64,000 nt of DNA from UBA1046 sp012511325. GTDB taxonomy: Bacteria; Bacillota; Clostridia; Saccharofermentanales; DTU023. The number at the start of each line of letters is the position of its first letter. Within the stretch, counting starts at the first letter, position 1. Both the position numbers and the translations under genes were made by a program. The stretch is from NCBI GenBank assembly GCA_050951925.1, contig JBMNJZ010000001.1:930001-994000 (forward strand), given 5' to 3'. Below, in pieces: positions 16,245-24,327 of the stretch. The notes under the pieces were generated by a model, which worked only from the letters and a program-made list of their open reading frames with translations, made no database searches and was not told the origin of the DNA.

Positions 16245-16273
16245 TTGACTTTTTCAGAGAGCTCAGATAAGAT
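16245..16273 (+). promoter_or_regulatory. Promoter of tRNA-Thr
   Basis: TTGACT (16245-16250), a 17-base spacer, then TAAGAT (16268-16273). The start near 16280 leaves a short 5' leader before the mature tRNA. Confidence 0.75.
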
Positions 16274-16286
16274 GTGGAAGCATTTT

Positions 16287-16362
16287 GCCTGAGTAGCTCA
16301 ATTGGCAGAGCAGCTGATTTGTAATCAGCAGGTCAAGAGTTCGAGTCTCTTCTCAGGCTCCA
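16287..16362 (+). tRNA. tRNA-Thr (anticodon TGT)
   Basis: A complete 76-base cloverleaf. The acceptor arms are GCCTGAG and CTCAGGC, with discriminator T and encoded CCA. The anticodon stem GCTGA/TCAGC encloses the loop TTTGTAA with TGT at 16320-16322, and the T-loop has TTCGAGT. It has its own promoter and a terminator immediately downstream. Confidence 0.96.
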
Positions 16363-16364
16363 CT

Positions 16365-16402
16365 AAAAACCCCCGCAGCTTATTGCAAGCCGGGGGTTTT
16401 TT
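16365..16402. terminator. Bidirectional intrinsic terminator
   Basis: AAAAACCCCCG (16365-16375) pairs with CGGGGGTTTTT. The T-run serves the tRNA-Thr transcript on the plus strand and the A-run serves the convergent tetR on the minus strand. The tetR stop codon (16380-16382) lies in the loop. Confidence 0.92.
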
Positions 16403-16997
16403 GTTTGGCCAGTTCAGAACGATTCTGTAACAGCAGATCACAGGTGATCTTACTCATAGTTTTCGGATCAAGATCGAGACCGCGGTCAATCCAGGACTGA
16501 ATCACACCGATGCAGCCGCTGACGATATAGTCAAGCGCGTAACGGTCACGGTCTTTGTTGTCCGCATTATCCTGCGGCAGCGCAAACTTGAGGATACTGT
16601 CACGCCCTTGACTGTAGATGCGTTCGAGCAGCCGGCTTTCCGGATTTCGCAGCAGTACAACTGTCACATCCCGATTATTGTAAATAAAGTTGAACATCTC
16701 AGTCAGGATCGGCATGATGGGATTGCCTTCGATGTCAGTTTCGAGATAGAACACACTGGTACCCTTGGGAAAGGACAGTTTAATCCAGCTTTCAACCTGT
16801 TCGATCAGATCATCTTCGATCGACTGGAACAAGTCGTAGATATTGGCATAGTGCAGATAAAATGTCGCCCGGCTGAGATCTGTCGCCTCAGTTAATTCTG
16901 TTACGGTAATCTCACTTAGGGGTTTGACCAGTAACAGTCTGATCAATTCCTGTGCCAATAGCTCTCTGGTTCTGCGTGAGCGCTTGTCTTTGATCAT
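16380..16997 (-). CDS. TetR/AcrR family transcriptional repressor
   Basis: The 205-residue protein has an N-terminal helix-turn-helix (about 8-55) reading ITVTELTEATDLSRATFYLHY, typical of TetR regulators, then an all-helical ligand domain. It is divergent from the MMPL transporter. Its promoter and the MMPL promoter flank a perfect palindrome, so it most likely represses both itself and the exporter until a ligand, perhaps a lipid or drug, is bound. The ligand cannot be read from the sequence. Confidence 0.92.
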   Translation of the reverse strand: MIKDKRSRRTRELLAQELIRLLLVKPLSEITVTELTEATDLSRATFYLHYANIYDLFQSIEDDLIEQVESWIKLSFPKGTSVFYLETDIEGNPIMPILTEMFNFIYNNRDVTVVLLRNPESRLLERIYSQGRDSILKFALPQDNADNKDRDRYALDYIVSGCIGVIQSWIDRGLDLDPKTMSKITCDLLLQNRSELAKQKTPGLQ

Positions 16998-17031
16998 TTA
17001 ATTGGCTCCAAAATAGGATTTTAATACACAT

Positions 17032-17060
17032 ATTATATAAAACTGTTGACTAAACGACAA
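17032..17060 (-). promoter_or_regulatory. Promoter of the tetR gene
   Basis: On the minus strand, TTGTCG (17055-17060), a 17-base spacer, then a perfect TATAAT (17032-17037). The predicted start lies about 30 bases before the tetR ATG at 16997. Confidence 0.75.
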
Positions 17061-17064
17061 ATGT

Positions 17065-17076
17065 AGCAAATTTGCT
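17065..17076. promoter_or_regulatory. Candidate TetR operator
   Basis: AGCAAATTTGCT is a perfect 12-base palindrome lying exactly between the -35 box of tetR (17055-17060) and the -35 box of the MMPL gene (17079-17084). A dimer bound here would block polymerase at both promoters. Confidence 0.6.
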
Positions 17077-17078
17077 TA

Positions 17079-17107
17079 TTACAATATCGTATTCAATACT
17101 ATATAAT
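17079..17107 (+). promoter_or_regulatory. Promoter of the MMPL transporter operon
   Basis: TTACAA (17079-17084), a 17-base spacer, then a perfect TATAAT (17102-17107). The start would be near 17114. The ATG at 17106 overlaps this -10 box and therefore cannot be the translation start of the transporter. Confidence 0.75.
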
Positions 17108-17128
17108 GCCCGCGAGACGTGGGAGGAG

Positions 17129-17167
17129 GCCTTGTTTGTTAAAGGATATACAAACAGGGCATTTTTT
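17129..17167 (+). terminator. Terminator-like hairpin in the MMPL leader
   Basis: GCCTTGTTTG (17129-17138) pairs with CAAACAGGGC (17151-17160) over 10 positions with one G-T wobble and a 12-base loop, followed by ATTTTTT (17161-17167). It has the form of an intrinsic terminator but lies between the promoter and the ATG at 17178, so it may be an attenuator. A strong GGGAGGAGG (17121-17129) abuts its 5' arm. Confidence 0.6.
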
Positions 17168-17177
17168 GAGGGAAGAT

Positions 17178-19292
17178 ATGGAAAGAGCAGCAAACTTTAG
17201 TCTTAAGCACCGCAAAGCCGTCCTGATCACATTCATAGTGCTGACGGCCATCTGTGTACTTTTATTTCCCCTGGTAGGCATCAACTATGATATGAGTGAA
17301 TATTTGCCGGACTCAGCCCCCTCGACCAAAGCAATTCAGGTCATGAAAGATGAATTCGGGACGGCGATCCCCAGCGCAGAAGTGATGCTGCCGCCGATGT
17401 CACTGGCTGAAGCCAGACAAAAGAAGTCCGAGTTGGAGCAGTTATCCTTTGTAACTGATGTCAACTGGCTGGATGATCTTGTCGATCTGGCTCAGCCCCT
17501 GGCGATGGCGGATCAGGAATTAATCGATACTTACTACAAAGACCGGCAACCCTTATTTCTGGTGACTGTAGCTGACGGCTATGACAATGTCACTATGCAA
17601 AAGTACCTTCATGACTTCGCCGGTGAAGATGGCGCTGTCCGGGGCCAGATCATTTCTATGGCCAGAGCGCAAGTTTCGGTCCAGACCGAGGTTACCCGCA
17701 TCATGGCTATCGCCGTACCGATTGCCTTAATTATTTTGGTCATTGCCACCAGAACCTGGTTGGAACCTCTCCTCTTTATGGTAGTTCTGTTTGTCGCTGT
17801 GATGCTGAATATGGGTACTAATATCATCTTCGGCGAAATTTCTTTTATTACTCAGTCCGTGGCGGCCATCCTGCAACTGGCGGTTTCGATCGACTATGCC
17901 ATTTTCATGCTGCACCGCTTTGATGAATATCATGCTCAGGGTTATGAGCCCCTGACCGCTATGCGTATGGCCATGGTCAAAGCGGCCGGCGCGATTACGG
18001 CTTCCGCCCTGACCACTTTTTTCGGCTTCCTGGCTCTGGTCTTCATGCGTTTCAAGATCGGGCCGGACATAGGTTTTGTCCTGGCCAAAGGCATTGTTTT
18101 CAGTTTGGTCAGCGTAATGTTTCTTTTGCCTGTACTGATCCTTATGACCTGGAAATTGCTGGCCAAGACCAGACACCGCAGTTTTCTGCCCTCATTCAAA
18201 GGCTTCGGCAAGTTAGTTTATAAAATCAGGATCCCGGTTATGATCCTGGTCTTGACTCTGGCTTTGCCGTTGTTCCTGGCCCAGAGGAAAAACAATTTCC
18301 TCTATGGCATGGATAGCTATCCGGCCGATTCGCGCGAATATGCCGAAACAGAAAGAATCGAAGAGGTTTACGGCCTCTCAACCCAGATGGCGCTATTGGT
18401 GCCACGGGGTGACTGGGATAAGGAAACCGCGCTGATGTCGGAGCTGGAGGCTTTGGACCGCATCGAATCGGTCTTTGGCTACTCCTCCGCCGCGGGTGTC
18501 ACAGTGCCGCCGGCATTTCTGCCGCCACAAGACAGAGCTCAGCTCTTGTCTGACAATTACAGCCGTTTGATTCTGGTTTCGGATGTCAAGACCGAGAGCG
18601 CTCCCTCTTTCGCGCTGGTCGAGACCATCCGCGAGAAAACAGCTGGCTATTACGGCGATAATTACCATCTGATAGGGGAGAATGCCACACTGGTTGATAT
18701 GCGCGATATGATCAGCCGCGATAACATGATCGTTAACGGCCTGGCCATCCTGGCTGTCGGCCTGGTCGTCGCCCTGGTTTTCCGCTCGATCGCGATTCCG
18801 CTGATTCTGCTTCTGACTATAGAAGCTGCGATCTGGCTCAATCTGGCCATACCGTATCTCCAAGGCAAGGAGCTCAATTTCATCGGCTACCTGGTCATAA
18901 GTACCGTGCAATTAGGGGCTACTGTCGACTACGGCATTCTGCTCACTCAATACTATCTTGACCACCGCAAGACATTGCTGCCCCGCGAAGCGGCAATGCA
19001 GTCGGTCGCCGATACCGCCGGCTCTCTGGTCTCGCCGGCCCTGATCCTGGCCGGAGTCAGCTTCACGCTGATGGGCGTATCCACGATTGCCGTAGTCAAG
19101 GAGCTTGGCCTCGTCTTAGGGCGCGGTGCTCTGATCTCACTGGGCATGGTAATGTTCTTCCTGCCCGGACTCCTGGTCCTGCTTGATCGCGCCGTTGAGA
19201 AAACTACCATGAAAACCTCTTTCCTGCCCAAACGGGATCGCAAAAACAGAAAAAGCCAAATCGCTGACGCAGTTGATAGATCGGAAAGGTAA
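17178..19292 (+). CDS. MMPL family (RND-like) membrane transporter
   Basis: About 704 residues with about twelve membrane segments in two repeats, each with a large extracytoplasmic loop after its first segment. Motifs include SIDYAIFMLHRFDEY in the first half and TVDYGILLTQYYLDH in the second, the conserved Asp-Tyr pair of MMPL proteins. Relatives such as B. subtilis YdfJ/YdgH export lipids or hydrophobic compounds using the proton gradient. ATG 17178 follows GAGGGAAG. An in-frame TTG at 17136 behind GGGAGGAGG is an alternative that would add 14 residues. It is the first gene of an operon with the heptad-repeat protein and is divergent from TetR, which probably represses it. Confidence 0.92.
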   Translation: MERAANFSLKHRKAVLITFIVLTAICVLLFPLVGINYDMSEYLPDSAPSTKAIQVMKDEFGTAIPSAEVMLPPMSLAEARQKKSELEQLSFVTDVNWLDDLVDLAQPLAMADQELIDTYYKDRQPLFLVTVADGYDNVTMQKYLHDFAGEDGAVRGQIISMARAQVSVQTEVTRIMAIAVPIALIILVIATRTWLEPLLFMVVLFVAVMLNMGTNIIFGEISFITQSVAAILQLAVSIDYAIFMLHRFDEYHAQGYEPLTAMRMAMVKAAGAITASALTTFFGFLALVFMRFKIGPDIGFVLAKGIVFSLVSVMFLLPVLILMTWKLLAKTRHRSFLPSFKGFGKLVYKIRIPVMILVLTLALPLFLAQRKNNFLYGMDSYPADSREYAETERIEEVYGLSTQMALLVPRGDWDKETALMSELEALDRIESVFGYSSAAGVTVPPAFLPPQDRAQLLSDNYSRLILVSDVKTESAPSFALVETIREKTAGYYGDNYHLIGENATLVDMRDMISRDNMIVNGLAILAVGLVVALVFRSIAIPLILLLTIEAAIWLNLAIPYLQGKELNFIGYLVISTVQLGATVDYGILLTQYYLDHRKTLLPREAAMQSVADTAGSLVSPALILAGVSFTLMGVSTIAVVKELGLVLGRGALISLGMVMFFLPGLLVLLDRAVEKTTMKTSFLPKRDRKNRKSQIADAVDRSER

Positions 19293-19297
19293 CCGCT

Positions 19298-21493
19298 ATG
19301 CACAATATCCAGAAAAAAAGCACACACAAAAGTATTTTGGCGAAGGCGCTCGCCCTCAGTATCTCCCTTATCCTCCTGGCCACGATGCTAAATGCTCCGG
19401 TTCTGACCGCAGCGGTCGGGAATGAGCCTCCACCTGAACTTTCAAGCTCGGACCCGCTTATAATTGCCCAGCCAGAAGCGGCGATAGACAAGACTGAAGT
19501 CATTTACGGCCGGCTTGATACCAAAGGCGCGGCAGGAGATCTCCATGTAGTCAATCATTTCTCAGTCCCCGAAGCAGGCATAATTACTGACTATGGCGCC
19601 TACGATGAGATTGTCTGGCTGACAGGCCGGGAGCCCCGGAAGAACAAAGACGAAATTAAAATCGAGGCGGAGGCAGGTAATTACTATTATGAGGGGGTTC
19701 TGAAGAACAGAGAGCTACCCTGGGAATTTCGGATTGAATGGTATCTGGACGGCAAATCAGTCGATCCGGCCGGCCTGTCCGGCGCTAACGGAGATCTGAA
19801 GATCGCTTTGAGCAGTCGGGCGAATCCCTCTTGCCGTGATCTGACCGAATATTATGCTTTGCAAATCAGCTTCTCTTTCCCGCGCGATCGGGCAACTTCT
19901 ATCGTAGCTGAGAGTGCCACCATTGCCGAAGCCGGCAATAATACCATGGTCAATTATGTAGTCCTGCCGGGATTTGACGCCGATCTGGCTGTCAGCGCCA
20001 AGATCAAGGATTTCCATATGCCCGGCATCAGCATCTCCGCGGTCAAGCTGGACATCAGCTTTGAGATGCCGGATGTCTCCGATCTCAATGACGATATGTC
20101 TCAGCTGGTCGACGCGATTGCCGAACTAAAAGACGGAGTTGATAAACTGGCGCAAGGCTCAGGTGACCTAAAGAGCGGACTGTCGGAGATTGTGTCCGGC
20201 ACCGCTACCTTGGGAACAGAGGGACAAAAATTAACTGACGGCGTCAGCGATGCCGCGGATGGTGTTAAAAAATATATTGAAGGTATTTCCGCCTATCTGG
20301 GGGGTGTCAATGAATATATCTCCGGAGTTAGCGACTATACAAGAGGCGTGAGCGATTTGGTCGCCGGAGCAACCGCAATAGACGCCGGTGCCGGAGAATT
20401 GCTACAGGGTCTGAACCAGCTCGCCGATCAAGGTCAGAATTTGACTAACGGCTCCCGGCAAATCTTGGACGCCTTGCAGCAGATCAACGCCCAACTCTCG
20501 CTTGAGGGGGTACAAGTTCCCACAGCGGCAGAGCTGGCCGGTCTGGCTCAGTCTGTGGCTACTCTCAATGGTATCCTGGCCAATATTGCGTTTCCGGCTG
20601 GAAACGATGGAGTTGCCTGGATTGCTTACTTGACTGGTAAAACGGAGGCAGAGGCTGCTGCTTATTTTAATCAACTGAATGAAGCGGAAAAAAATACTCT
20701 AGTTGGTCGGCTAAACGGCTATAGGAATGCAATCAATATGGCTCAAGCAGAGAGCAATAAAGCGCTGGGCGGACTGAATGCAGTTATGGTTAAGCTCCAA
20801 AGTCTGGCAGCCCTGGTCAACGGCACAGCAGAAAAGCCCGGACTTCAGGCTCTGATCGGGGGATTAAACCAGCTATATACCCAGTATAATGCCTTTCACA
20901 AAGGGCTTGTCCAATATACCGGCGGTGTGCAGCAGATTGCCCGGGGTGTGGCCGGCAAGGATCCTGCCAAACCCGGTTTGAAGGCCGGTCTCTCTCAGCT
21001 GGCGGGTGGCTTGGAAAAGCTCAATGCCGCTGGTAAGGAAATACGTGGGGGCGGCGATAAGTTGAAAGCCGCCGGCACCCGGATCAAAAACGGCGGCACT
21101 AAACTTGTGACCGGTTTGAGCGAGCTGAAACTAGGCACATCCGAATATATTGACGGCGTGCGCGAATTATCTGAAGGACTGCAGGAATATCAGGACGGTC
21201 TGGCGGAATACACCGACGGTATCAAAGAGCTGGCCTCGGGTGTCAATGAACTGGCTGACGGCACCAGGGATATGGACGAAAAGATGCTCGACGAGATCAA
21301 CAAGAAGATCGATGAACTGCTCCATAAGGATTTTGTGCCGGTTTCTTTCGTCTCACCGATGAACACCAATGTAAAATCTGTGCAGTTTGTCTTGCTTACG
21401 GACGAAATCCCGGCGCCGGCCAAGCCGGTAATCGAAGTGCCTAAAGAAGAAGACAAAGGCTTCCTTGAGCGCATCAGAGATATTTTCCGTTAA
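19298..21493 (+). CDS. Secreted heptad-repeat protein, YhgE/Pip-like accessory of the MMPL transporter
   Basis: This 731-residue protein starts 5 bases after the transporter. Residues about 12-40 form a signal peptide or signal anchor. About 40-265 look like beta-rich globular extracytoplasmic sequence. The rest is mainly helical, with many X-X-X-Leu-X-X-Gly heptads, e.g. LAQGSGDLKSGLSEIVSGT and YIDGVRELSEGLQEYQDGL, in two blocks (about 275-375 and 580-660) separated by a non-repeat segment. It ends with a Pro/Glu/Lys tail and no clear second membrane span. Such heptads are typical of YhgE/Pip and EsaA-like surface proteins and often accompany MMPL genes. It may form an extracellular coiled-coil partner of the pump. 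Its role is unproven. Confidence 0.8.
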   Translation: MHNIQKKSTHKSILAKALALSISLILLATMLNAPVLTAAVGNEPPPELSSSDPLIIAQPEAAIDKTEVIYGRLDTKGAAGDLHVVNHFSVPEAGIITDYGAYDEIVWLTGREPRKNKDEIKIEAEAGNYYYEGVLKNRELPWEFRIEWYLDGKSVDPAGLSGANGDLKIALSSRANPSCRDLTEYYALQISFSFPRDRATSIVAESATIAEAGNNTMVNYVVLPGFDADLAVSAKIKDFHMPGISISAVKLDISFEMPDVSDLNDDMSQLVDAIAELKDGVDKLAQGSGDLKSGLSEIVSGTATLGTEGQKLTDGVSDAADGVKKYIEGISAYLGGVNEYISGVSDYTRGVSDLVAGATAIDAGAGELLQGLNQLADQGQNLTNGSRQILDALQQINAQLSLEGVQVPTAAELAGLAQSVATLNGILANIAFPAGNDGVAWIAYLTGKTEAEAAAYFNQLNEAEKNTLVGRLNGYRNAINMAQAESNKALGGLNAVMVKLQSLAALVNGTAEKPGLQALIGGLNQLYTQYNAFHKGLVQYTGGVQQIARGVAGKDPAKPGLKAGLSQLAGGLEKLNAAGKEIRGGGDKLKAAGTRIKNGGTKLVTGLSELKLGTSEYIDGVRELSEGLQEYQDGLAEYTDGIKELASGVNELADGTRDMDEKMLDEINKKIDELLHKDFVPVSFVSPMNTNVKSVQFVLLTDEIPAPAKPVIEVPKEEDKGFLERIRDIFR

Positions 21494-21511
21494 GAACTGC
21501 CACCCTAAAAT

Positions 21512-21548
21512 AAAAAGAGCGAGGATTGCATCCGCGCTCTTTTTATTT
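21512..21548. terminator. Bidirectional intrinsic terminator
   Basis: AAAAAGAGCG (21512-21521) pairs with CGCTCTTTTT (21535-21544), with further pairing GGAT/ATCC inside and TTTAT beyond. It separates the convergent heptad-repeat gene (plus) and SPFH gene (minus) and suits both. Confidence 0.92.
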
Positions 21549-21571
21549 CCATAACTTTTTCTAAGTTTAAC

Positions 21572-22951
21572 TTATTGCTTTTTGTCCTCGTCGCCGAAAG
21601 GATCGCCGCACTCAGGACAGAATTTAGGCGGATTCGTACTGTCTTCCGGCTCCCAGCCGCAGTTAGAGCACTGATACTCTGTTTTGGCCGGACGCGGGGA
21701 ACCACATTCCGAGCAGAATTTGCCGGTATTATCTTTATGTCCGCATTCGGTACAGATCCAGCCGCCCGCATCCGGGGCAGGGCCGGGTTTTGGCGTACCG
21801 CAGTTGGCGCAGAATTTGGCGGCTTGCTTATTCTGATGCTGACAGTTACTGCAAGTCCAGGTTGCTTCGGCCGGAGCAGCAGGGGAAGCGCCGCCTGCGG
21901 CTGCGGGCTGGGCGGCTGCCTGCTGCGCCTTTTGTTCAGCGGCCAATTGATGCAGATTGCCGGCGCTTTGGCCGCCTGCCATCTGAGCCATATTCAAGCC
22001 GGCGAAACCGAAGAAAGCACCGCCGCCGCCCTCGTTCTTGGCTGCATTTTTCATGGCTTCCATCTGGGCTGCGGTCATGCCGGCAGCTGCCATGCTGGTA
22101 TCGCGGTAGACAGCTTGGGCTTGCAGCTCTTGCAGCCGCTTGACATCTTCTTCCGAGGCAGTGACGGAATCCATTGTGACAGTGAAAATCTGGATACCGC
22201 GCTTCTCCAGCCATTCCTCGCTAAGCTCCTCATTGAGCGCCTTCGTAATCTCGCGTGTATGCAGCGGGAGCTCGTCATAGCCGATCCCCTGGGCAGAGAT
22301 TCTGGCCAGAGCGGGCTGCAGGGCGGTCAGGAATTCTCCTCTCAGTCTGCCATCCAGTTCCTCTCTGGTATATTTGTCTTTAACATTGCCGGCGACAAAG
22401 GTATAGAACAAAATAGGATTGGCAATGTAATAGCTAAAAATACCGTGGGCGCGAATCGGCATTACCATGGACAGTCCGATCGACGGATCCTGGATTTTGA
22501 AAGGCACAGGATTCGGCGTGCCGTATTTATTATCCGGAATTTCTTTGGTATTGATATAGTAGATTCTGAGGTCTTTGGCATGATGGCCGCCAAAAGTAAA
22601 GCGCCGTACAGCATTCTGGAATGAACGCTTGATGCTGTCGCCCAGCCCTTCTTCATTGTAGAAGAGTGAAGCTTCCGTGCTGCTGTTGTAGAGAAATTCA
22701 CCCGGCTCACCACTGAACTCAACTATTTTGCCTTGATCGGTCAGGATCATGAACTGACCATCAGCCACTGTAATGATCGATCCGTCAGTGATAATCGATT
22801 CGTCACCTTTGTTTTGGGAACGTTTAGATTGAGCCCTGACACCGCGGGTCATTAAGACATCCTGGTCGAGACTGTCGCTGGTAAAAAAGTCGCGCCACTG
22901 ATCTTCAAGTACCCCGCCTACGGTTTCCTTAAAAACTTTTATTAAACCCAT
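21572..22951 (-). CDS. SPFH-domain protein with three C-terminal zinc ribbons (YdjI-like)
   Basis: The 459-residue cytoplasmic protein resembles B. subtilis YdjI, often annotated as a virion-core-like protein. An SPFH/band-7 type domain covers about 30-285. A Gly/Ala/Gln-rich linker follows (about 290-365). Three CxxC-x(n)-CxxC zinc ribbons end the protein: CSNCQH...FCANCG, CTECGH...FCSECG and CSNCGW...FCPECG. YdjI-type proteins dock at membranes under envelope stress. GGAGG precedes ATG 22951. It is the last gene of a minus-strand group with mscL and a P-loop ATPase, each separated by about 60 bases. The context points to membrane integrity. Confidence 0.88.
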   Translation of the reverse strand: MGLIKVFKETVGGVLEDQWRDFFTSDSLDQDVLMTRGVRAQSKRSQNKGDESIITDGSIITVADGQFMILTDQGKIVEFSGEPGEFLYNSSTEASLFYNEEGLGDSIKRSFQNAVRRFTFGGHHAKDLRIYYINTKEIPDNKYGTPNPVPFKIQDPSIGLSMVMPIRAHGIFSYYIANPILFYTFVAGNVKDKYTREELDGRLRGEFLTALQPALARISAQGIGYDELPLHTREITKALNEELSEEWLEKRGIQIFTVTMDSVTASEEDVKRLQELQAQAVYRDTSMAAAGMTAAQMEAMKNAAKNEGGGGAFFGFAGLNMAQMAGGQSAGNLHQLAAEQKAQQAAAQPAAAGGASPAAPAEATWTCSNCQHQNKQAAKFCANCGTPKPGPAPDAGGWICTECGHKDNTGKFCSECGSPRPAKTEYQCSNCGWEPEDSTNPPKFCPECGDPFGDEDKKQ

Positions 22952-23011
22952 ATTTATCCTCCATTATTTTGTGTAGACAATTATTTAAATCAGACTGTAA
23001 TCCCTTAATCT

Positions 23012-23413
23012 CTATTCTCTATTCTTGAGCAGATCGCGAATTTCAGTCAACAGGATCAGATCGGGAGCCAGCTCTTCTTCAATTTCCTCCTCAGCCGCGG
23101 TCTTATGTGTCCTGATTTTATTGACAGCTTTTACCAGAAGGAACAGGAAGAAAGCAATCAGAATGAAAGAGATTATAACCTGGATCAGATTACCATAGCT
23201 TATCGCCAGCTCGTCAACATCGCCCTCTGCCGCGCGCAGAACAATTTTGAGCCTGGATAGATCAATGCCGCCGACAATCAAACCAATTATCGGATTAAGG
23301 ATGTCCGCTACAAAGCTGTCAATAATAGCTTTGAAAGCCAGACCGACAACTAAGCCCACCGCCATGTCTACAACATCGCCGCGGGCAATGAATTCTTTAA
23401 ATTCCTTTAGCAT
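23012..23413 (-). CDS. mscL: Large-conductance mechanosensitive channel
   Basis: A 133-residue channel that opens under membrane tension to release solutes during osmotic downshock. The family signature FKEFIARGDVVDMAVGLVVG lies at the N-terminus, TM1 continues with AFKAIIDSFVADILNPIIGL, and TM2 is FILIAFFLFLLVKAVNKI, followed by the cytoplasmic helix. ATG 23413 is chosen over an upstream in-frame ATG because AAGGAGTG lies at a correct distance and because the protein then begins MLKEFKEF like other MscL proteins. Confidence 0.96.
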   Translation of the reverse strand: MLKEFKEFIARGDVVDMAVGLVVGLAFKAIIDSFVADILNPIIGLIVGGIDLSRLKIVLRAAEGDVDELAISYGNLIQVIISFILIAFFLFLLVKAVNKIRTHKTAAEEEIEEELAPDLILLTEIRDLLKNRE

Positions 23414-23473
23414 ATAGCACTCCTTGTTTGAGAAATAGCAATTGCCGGACAGCACCCGGTTGACCGGAACCGA

Positions 23474-23893
23474 TCAGCTCTCCCGGGCGTACTTGCGAAC
23501 TGACTCAGGCAGACTATCAAGCTCTGCCGTGATGGCGATTGTGAGCCGGTTATCGCATTGTTTGGCCAGTTTTTCCAATTCGCGGAAAAAATCCGCCAGA
23601 TGATCCGGGTCGTCATCGCCGGCAACTTTATAAATACTGTCTATATAGATATGAGAGATGTCATAATCTTTGGCGTTCAGCCCTGACAAAAATGCCAGAA
23701 GACCATCATATCCACGGACAGGATATTCAGCAATATCGATCAGGCGCACCAGATAAGGCACCTGACTATCGAGGCGTTTCCCATATTCTATGAAGACGAT
23801 ATTCGCACCTTCCTCCCTCAGTTCTTCCGTCATTTCTTCCAGCATCAGGGGCGTTTTGCCGCTGCCCTTGGCACCAACAATGGCATCGATCAT
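23474..23893 (-). CDS. Small P-loop ATP-binding protein of unknown function
   Basis: The 139-residue protein starts MIDAIVGAKGSGKT, a canonical Walker A. A Walker-B-like strand ISHIYIDSIYKVAG follows, and LTIAITAELDSLP near the end resembles a sensor strand. Small clostridial proteins of this type are sometimes misannotated as PilT or twitching-motility proteins; no real function is known. ATG 23893 lies 9 bases after GGAG; a TTG at 23899 is an alternative start. It is the first gene before mscL and the SPFH gene, with a structured leader upstream. Confidence 0.75.
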   Translation of the reverse strand: MIDAIVGAKGSGKTPLMLEEMTEELREEGANIVFIEYGKRLDSQVPYLVRLIDIAEYPVRGYDGLLAFLSGLNAKDYDISHIYIDSIYKVAGDDDPDHLADFFRELEKLAKQCDNRLTIAITAELDSLPESVRKYARES

Positions 23894-23909
23894 TCTCAAA
23901 ATCTCCTCT

Positions 23910-23985
23910 CCGTAATTTTTTCTTACGGCAGGATACCGGCTACAGTTATTTCAGGTATGACTATGATGATCCGGCGCTATCCTGC
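23910..23985 (-). promoter_or_regulatory. Structured leader of the ATPase-mscL-SPFH unit
   Basis: On the minus strand, GCAGGATA and CCGG (within 23971-23985) pair with CCGG and TATCCTGC (23929-23940) across about 30 bases, with a small bulge. Nearer the gene, CCGTAA-(7)-TTACGG (23910-23928) forms a second hairpin just before the ribosome-binding site. No clear promoter was found. It may be a regulatory leader. Confidence 0.35.
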
Positions 23986-24068
23986 AACTAGTTAAAATTA
24001 TTGTAACTGATAGGACCTAAAAAATGAAGCTGATTTCCGGAACCCGCCGGTTGCGGCCGCCACGCTAT

Positions 24069-24098
24069 TTGACAATCAGGAAAAGCAGATGATATGAT
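24069..24098 (+). promoter_or_regulatory. Promoter of tRNA-Trp
   Basis: A perfect TTGACA (24069-24074), an 18-base spacer, then TATGAT (24093-24098), placing the start a few bases before the tRNA. Confidence 0.75.
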
Positions 24099-24114
24099 GA
24101 GCCCGCATTGTAAT

Positions 24115-24189
24115 AGGGGAGTGGCTCAACGGTAGAGCAACGGTCTCCAAAACCGTGGGTTGCGGGTTCGAATCCTGTCTCCCCTGCCA
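24115..24189 (+). tRNA. tRNA-Trp (anticodon CCA)
   Basis: A complete 75-base cloverleaf. The acceptor arms are AGGGGAG and CTCCCCT with discriminator G and encoded CCA. The anticodon loop is CTCCAAA within stem ACGGT/ACCGT, and the T-loop has TTCGAAT. It is flanked by its own promoter and terminator. Confidence 0.96.
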
Positions 24190-24192
24190 AGG

Positions 24193-24231
24193 AAAAGCCC
24201 TGCGGCCGTGAGGTTACAGGGCTTTTATATT
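24193..24231 (+). terminator. Intrinsic terminator after tRNA-Trp
   Basis: AAAAGCCCTG (24193-24202) pairs with CAGGGCTTTT (24217-24226), a 10-base-pair stem with a 14-base loop, followed by a T-rich stretch. Confidence 0.9.
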
Positions 24232-24327
24232 TTATACGGGACTGTATAGAAATCTGTTTTATCCCCACTTTTTGCCCGGTTGGGGTAGAATAATTAAATT
24301 GATGCGAATTAGTGATAGTAAAAAAGT

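Noticed and set aside
17106..17177. Longer N-terminus for the MMPL transporter from ATG 17106
   Set aside because: The ATG overlaps the -10 box TATAAT, so it would not be in the mRNA; later starts have proper ribosome-binding sites.
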